NCBI GenBank assembly: GCA_937907605.1
Contig: CALCYI010000049.1
Location: 1-13,913 of the forward strand
Direction of reading: 5' to 3'
DNA: 13,913 nt
Origin: an uncultured Clostridia bacterium
GTDB lineage: Bacteria > Bacillota > Clostridia > Oscillospirales > Acutalibacteraceae
The notes below the pieces were generated by a model. The model had not been told where the DNA came from and ran no database searches. It worked only from the letters and a program-made list of their open reading frames with translations. This document shows positions 12,057 to 13,913 of the stretch, one piece after another; the first letter of the stretch is position 1, and every line of letters begins with the position of its first letter. Made by a program: the position numbers and the translations under genes.

Positions 12057-13256
12057 ATGGCTAAACGAAAATACGGACAAGGTACGCTTCGCAAACGCAA
12101 GGACGGACGCTGGGAAGGTCGCTATACCGTTATGGAAAACGGTAAGCCGAAGGTAAAATATATCCTTGCCAAAACAAAGCCCGAATGCGATGAAAAGTTA
12201 AAAGCGGCAATTGCTGAATATGAGCAGTTAGTAGAAACAGCCGAGCGTCTGCCCTATCTGACAAACCCGAATCCGACCTTTGAGGAATGGTCTGAAATAT
12301 GGCTTGAAACCTTCTGTAAAAACTGTATCAAGCAGTATACCTATGAAGGGTATAAAAACTACTGTGAAAAGTATATTATTCCAAAAATCGGGCAGTATAC
12401 ACTGAAACAAATCTCAACGGTAGTGTGTCAGCAATTCTTAATGGAAATGTACACAAACGGCAGACATAAATGCACGGAAAAATACGGCGCAGGGCTGGCA
12501 CTGAAAACAGTACAGGGAATCAAAATTGCCCTGCAGTGCTGCTTACAGAAAGCCGTTGACGAAGGGCTGCTTGAAAAGAATCCCTGCTCAAAGGTAAAAC
12601 TGCCGAAAGAGCCGAAAAAGGAAATGCAGACGATGAAAGCAAATGAACTGAAAGCCTTTCTCGACGAAACAAAGCGTTCCGATTGCTACGAATTCTTCTA
12701 TCTTGAACTGATGACGGGACTGCGTATCGGCGAAATTCTTGCGCTCACCTGGGACGACCTTGATGTTGAAAACAGGACGATTCGGGTCAATAAACAGGTA
12801 CAGAGAATTGACGGTGAGTTGACGGTGAACACACCCAAAACAGCCTCGTCCATCAGAACACTCAGCATCTGCGAGGACTGCGTCAATGAACTGCTGAAAA
12901 TGAGAGCGAGACAGCGGTTTGTAACGGACCTGATGTTCCCGTCGCCGGTAACAATGGGATACCGTGACGCGAAAGCTGTTACAAGGCTCCTGCACAGAAT
13001 ACAGAAACGAGCAGGCGTTCCCGAAATCCGCTTCCACGACCTGCGCCACTCCTTCGCAACACTGTCGCTGGAAGAAGGTATGGATGTAAAAACCGTATCG
13101 CACATGCTCGGTCACACCGATGCAGGATTCACGATGAACACCTATATGCATGTAACGGACAAGATGCAGCAACAGGTAGCCGACACAATGGGCAATCTGA
13201 TTGCACGAAAGCAGGAAGAAGAACCAACAACAAAACGAATTACCTTCCCCGCATAA
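12057..13256 (+). CDS. int: Tyrosine recombinase/integrase, Tn916 type
   Basis: A 399-residue site-specific recombinase. The N-terminal arm-binding, AP2-like domain (GQGTLRKRKDGRWEGRY, about 7-23, with further strands to about 45) is followed by a SAM-like core-binding domain (about 70-185). The catalytic domain (about 200-375) carries R223 (TGLRIGEI), K261 (NTPKTASS), H327 and R330 (FHDLRHSF), H353 (MLGHT) and nucleophile Y363 (NTYMHV). All catalytic residues are present, so it should be active. The start is set by GGAGGTG ten bases upstream. It is the last gene of the element, and the sequence past its terminator joins directly to a broken hsdS, so it probably acted at that site. The convergent hsdS frame overlaps its 3' end on the other strand only because the junction removed the normal stop. 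Confidence 0.95.
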   Translation: MAKRKYGQGTLRKRKDGRWEGRYTVMENGKPKVKYILAKTKPECDEKLKAAIAEYEQLVETAERLPYLTNPNPTFEEWSEIWLETFCKNCIKQYTYEGYKNYCEKYIIPKIGQYTLKQISTVVCQQFLMEMYTNGRHKCTEKYGAGLALKTVQGIKIALQCCLQKAVDEGLLEKNPCSKVKLPKEPKKEMQTMKANELKAFLDETKRSDCYEFFYLELMTGLRIGEILALTWDDLDVENRTIRVNKQVQRIDGELTVNTPKTASSIRTLSICEDCVNELLKMRARQRFVTDLMFPSPVTMGYRDAKAVTRLLHRIQKRAGVPEIRFHDLRHSFATLSLEEGMDVKTVSHMLGHTDAGFTMNTYMHVTDKMQQQVADTMGNLIARKQEEEPTTKRITFPA

Positions 13257-13885
13257 ACCAAACAGCCGCCGAGAGCAATCGGCGGCTGTACTTTTCTTTT
13301 GCGGTATGGTATAATGGTTTCGACAAATCGGGCTTTGATGAGATCATCGAGTGCTTGAAGTTCCTGCTTCCTCTTGAGGATGATTTCATTAACAGAGTCG
13401 AGTAAATCAGCAATGTGATTTTGTTCATCTTTCGATGGTACAGGTATTTCAACTCTTCTAACCATATCACTGTTTAAGTTGTTTACAACACCACCAACAG
13501 CCATGGATTTAAACTTGTTGTATGTGGATTTTGAACTCAAACAGTAATATAAGAATCTCTTGTCAAAAGAATCTTCTTTATCACGTAATACAAGCCAGCC
13601 GTCGTGAATACATCCATCTATTTTAAGAATATAGGGTCTTCCAAAGCTCATTGAATTCGAAAGAAGGAAATCACCTGGTTGAACATATCGCGATTTTTTC
13701 ATGCCTTCAGGAATAATCTTTTGAGCAGTTTCGGTAATATACATAGAATCGTTTGTGTCGCCAATCTTAATCCAATTTATACCGTCGTCAGAATCCGTAA
13801 TATATTTGTCAATAGGTCTGGGAGAACCGCCACGCTCAACAGTACATATATCACCAATTTTTCTATATTGCCAATTATTATTCAT
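13142..13885 (-). CDS. hsdS: Truncated type I restriction specificity subunit (half HsdS)
   Basis: The protein starts MNNNWQYRKIGDICTVERGG, the standard opening of an HsdS target-recognition domain, and continues through IKIGDTNDS, SNSMSFGRPY and GGVVNNLNSDMVRRVEIPVP to the conserved central helix LQALDDLIKARFVE (ending at residue 189, base 13319). Real homology stops there. The expected MFGD-like continuation is replaced by TIIPYRK and about 50 residues that are merely the antisense of the int terminator and int 3' end, up to a chance stop at 13142. A normal HsdS has two such halves and about 400 residues. So this is half of the gene, probably cut by the element, although half-size alleles used for shuffling also exist. 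It carries one target-recognition domain and could still act as a half-subunit dimer. The start has a weak AGGGA site. Confidence 0.85.
   Translation of the reverse strand: MNNNWQYRKIGDICTVERGGSPRPIDKYITDSDDGINWIKIGDTNDSMYITETAQKIIPEGMKKSRYVQPGDFLLSNSMSFGRPYILKIDGCIHDGWLVLRDKEDSFDKRFLYYCLSSKSTYNKFKSMAVGGVVNNLNSDMVRRVEIPVPSKDEQNHIADLLDSVNEIILKRKQELQALDDLIKARFVETIIPYRKRKVQPPIALGGCLVYAGKVIRFVVGSSSCFRAIRLPIVSATCCCILSVTCI
13262..13300 (+). terminator. Rho-independent terminator after int
   Basis: A perfect 11-bp stem, ACAGCCGCCGA (13262-13272) with TCGGCGGCTGT (13279-13289), a 6-base loop and CTTTTCTTTT. It likely marks the end of the element's operon. Confidence 0.9.
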
Positions 13886-13897
13886 TTCATAATCCCT

Positions 13898-13913
13898 ACA
13901 AATCCGAATTTGT
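13898..13913. repeat. Small palindrome upstream of hsdS at the window edge
   Basis: ACAAAT-CCGA-ATTTGT lies just before the hsdS ribosome binding site. The window ends here, so its extent is unknown. It could be an operator or chance in AT-rich DNA. Confidence 0.3.

Noticed and set aside
13142..13318. C-terminal 58 residues of the HsdS frame as real protein sequence
   Set aside because: They are the complement of the int 3' end and its terminator and show no HsdS-like pattern.
9050..13330. Short shared strings (ACAAATCG at about 9050 and 13323; CAAATCCGAA at 9191 and 13899) as attachment-site direct repeats
   Set aside because: Only 8-10 bases in AT-rich DNA, and placed inconsistently with the hsdS junction. 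No credible second att copy is visible in the window.

Overview
The window looks like accessory DNA from a gut-type clostridium (Bacillota, probably Oscillospiraceae/Ruminococcaceae). The evidence is moderate GC, Gram-positive ribosome binding sites (AGGAG types), sigma-A promoters with 17-bp spacers, and mobilization and cargo families typical of that group. No species can be named from the sequence alone.

Layout. (1) 1-930: the end of a small operon with a secreted or anchored Lys-rich protein (5' end cut by the window) and a DUF6809-like small protein broken by a frameshift, closed by a terminator. (2) 930-1281: a 350-base gap with a long inverted repeat, then an operator and a strong promoter. 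(3) 1282-8635: a cargo block. An OmpR-type response regulator and a histidine kinase with almost no sensor domain overlap by ATGA. A RhuM-family gene lies on the opposite strand. Then come an ABC ATPase, a 926-residue FtsX-type permease and a secreted, C-terminally anchored protein with two Ig/CARDB-like domains, tightly coupled in one operon. A perfect 22-bp sequence occurs upstream of both the two-component operon and the ABC operon, in opposite orientation. It is the obvious candidate binding site of this response regulator and ties the two operons into one circuit, as in peptide-sensing Bce-type modules. (4) 8636-9364: 729 noncoding bases with a terminator, a clean promoter, a roughly 210-nt structured RNA made of two 59-nt-period repeats and ending in a 25-bp terminator hairpin, then a cluster of direct and inverted repeats. 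(5) 9365-13256: a mobilization and integration module with an HTH_36 protein, a hairpin-rich candidate oriT, a ribbon-helix-helix relaxosome protein, a MobP3/MobL-type relaxase, a small excisionase and a Tn916-type tyrosine integrase with all catalytic residues. (6) 13262-13300: a terminator. (7) From 13319: an hsdS gene (type I restriction specificity subunit) on the minus strand, cut in its central conserved region exactly where the element begins.

Reading: this is the integrase end of an integrative mobilizable element (or a similar module at the end of a larger element) that carries a self-regulated ABC exporter or resistance-like cargo and has probably inserted into the middle of a host hsdS. 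The other attachment site is not visible in the window. The points most worth follow-up are the shared operator, the repeated structured RNA in front of the mobilization genes, and the hsdS junction.
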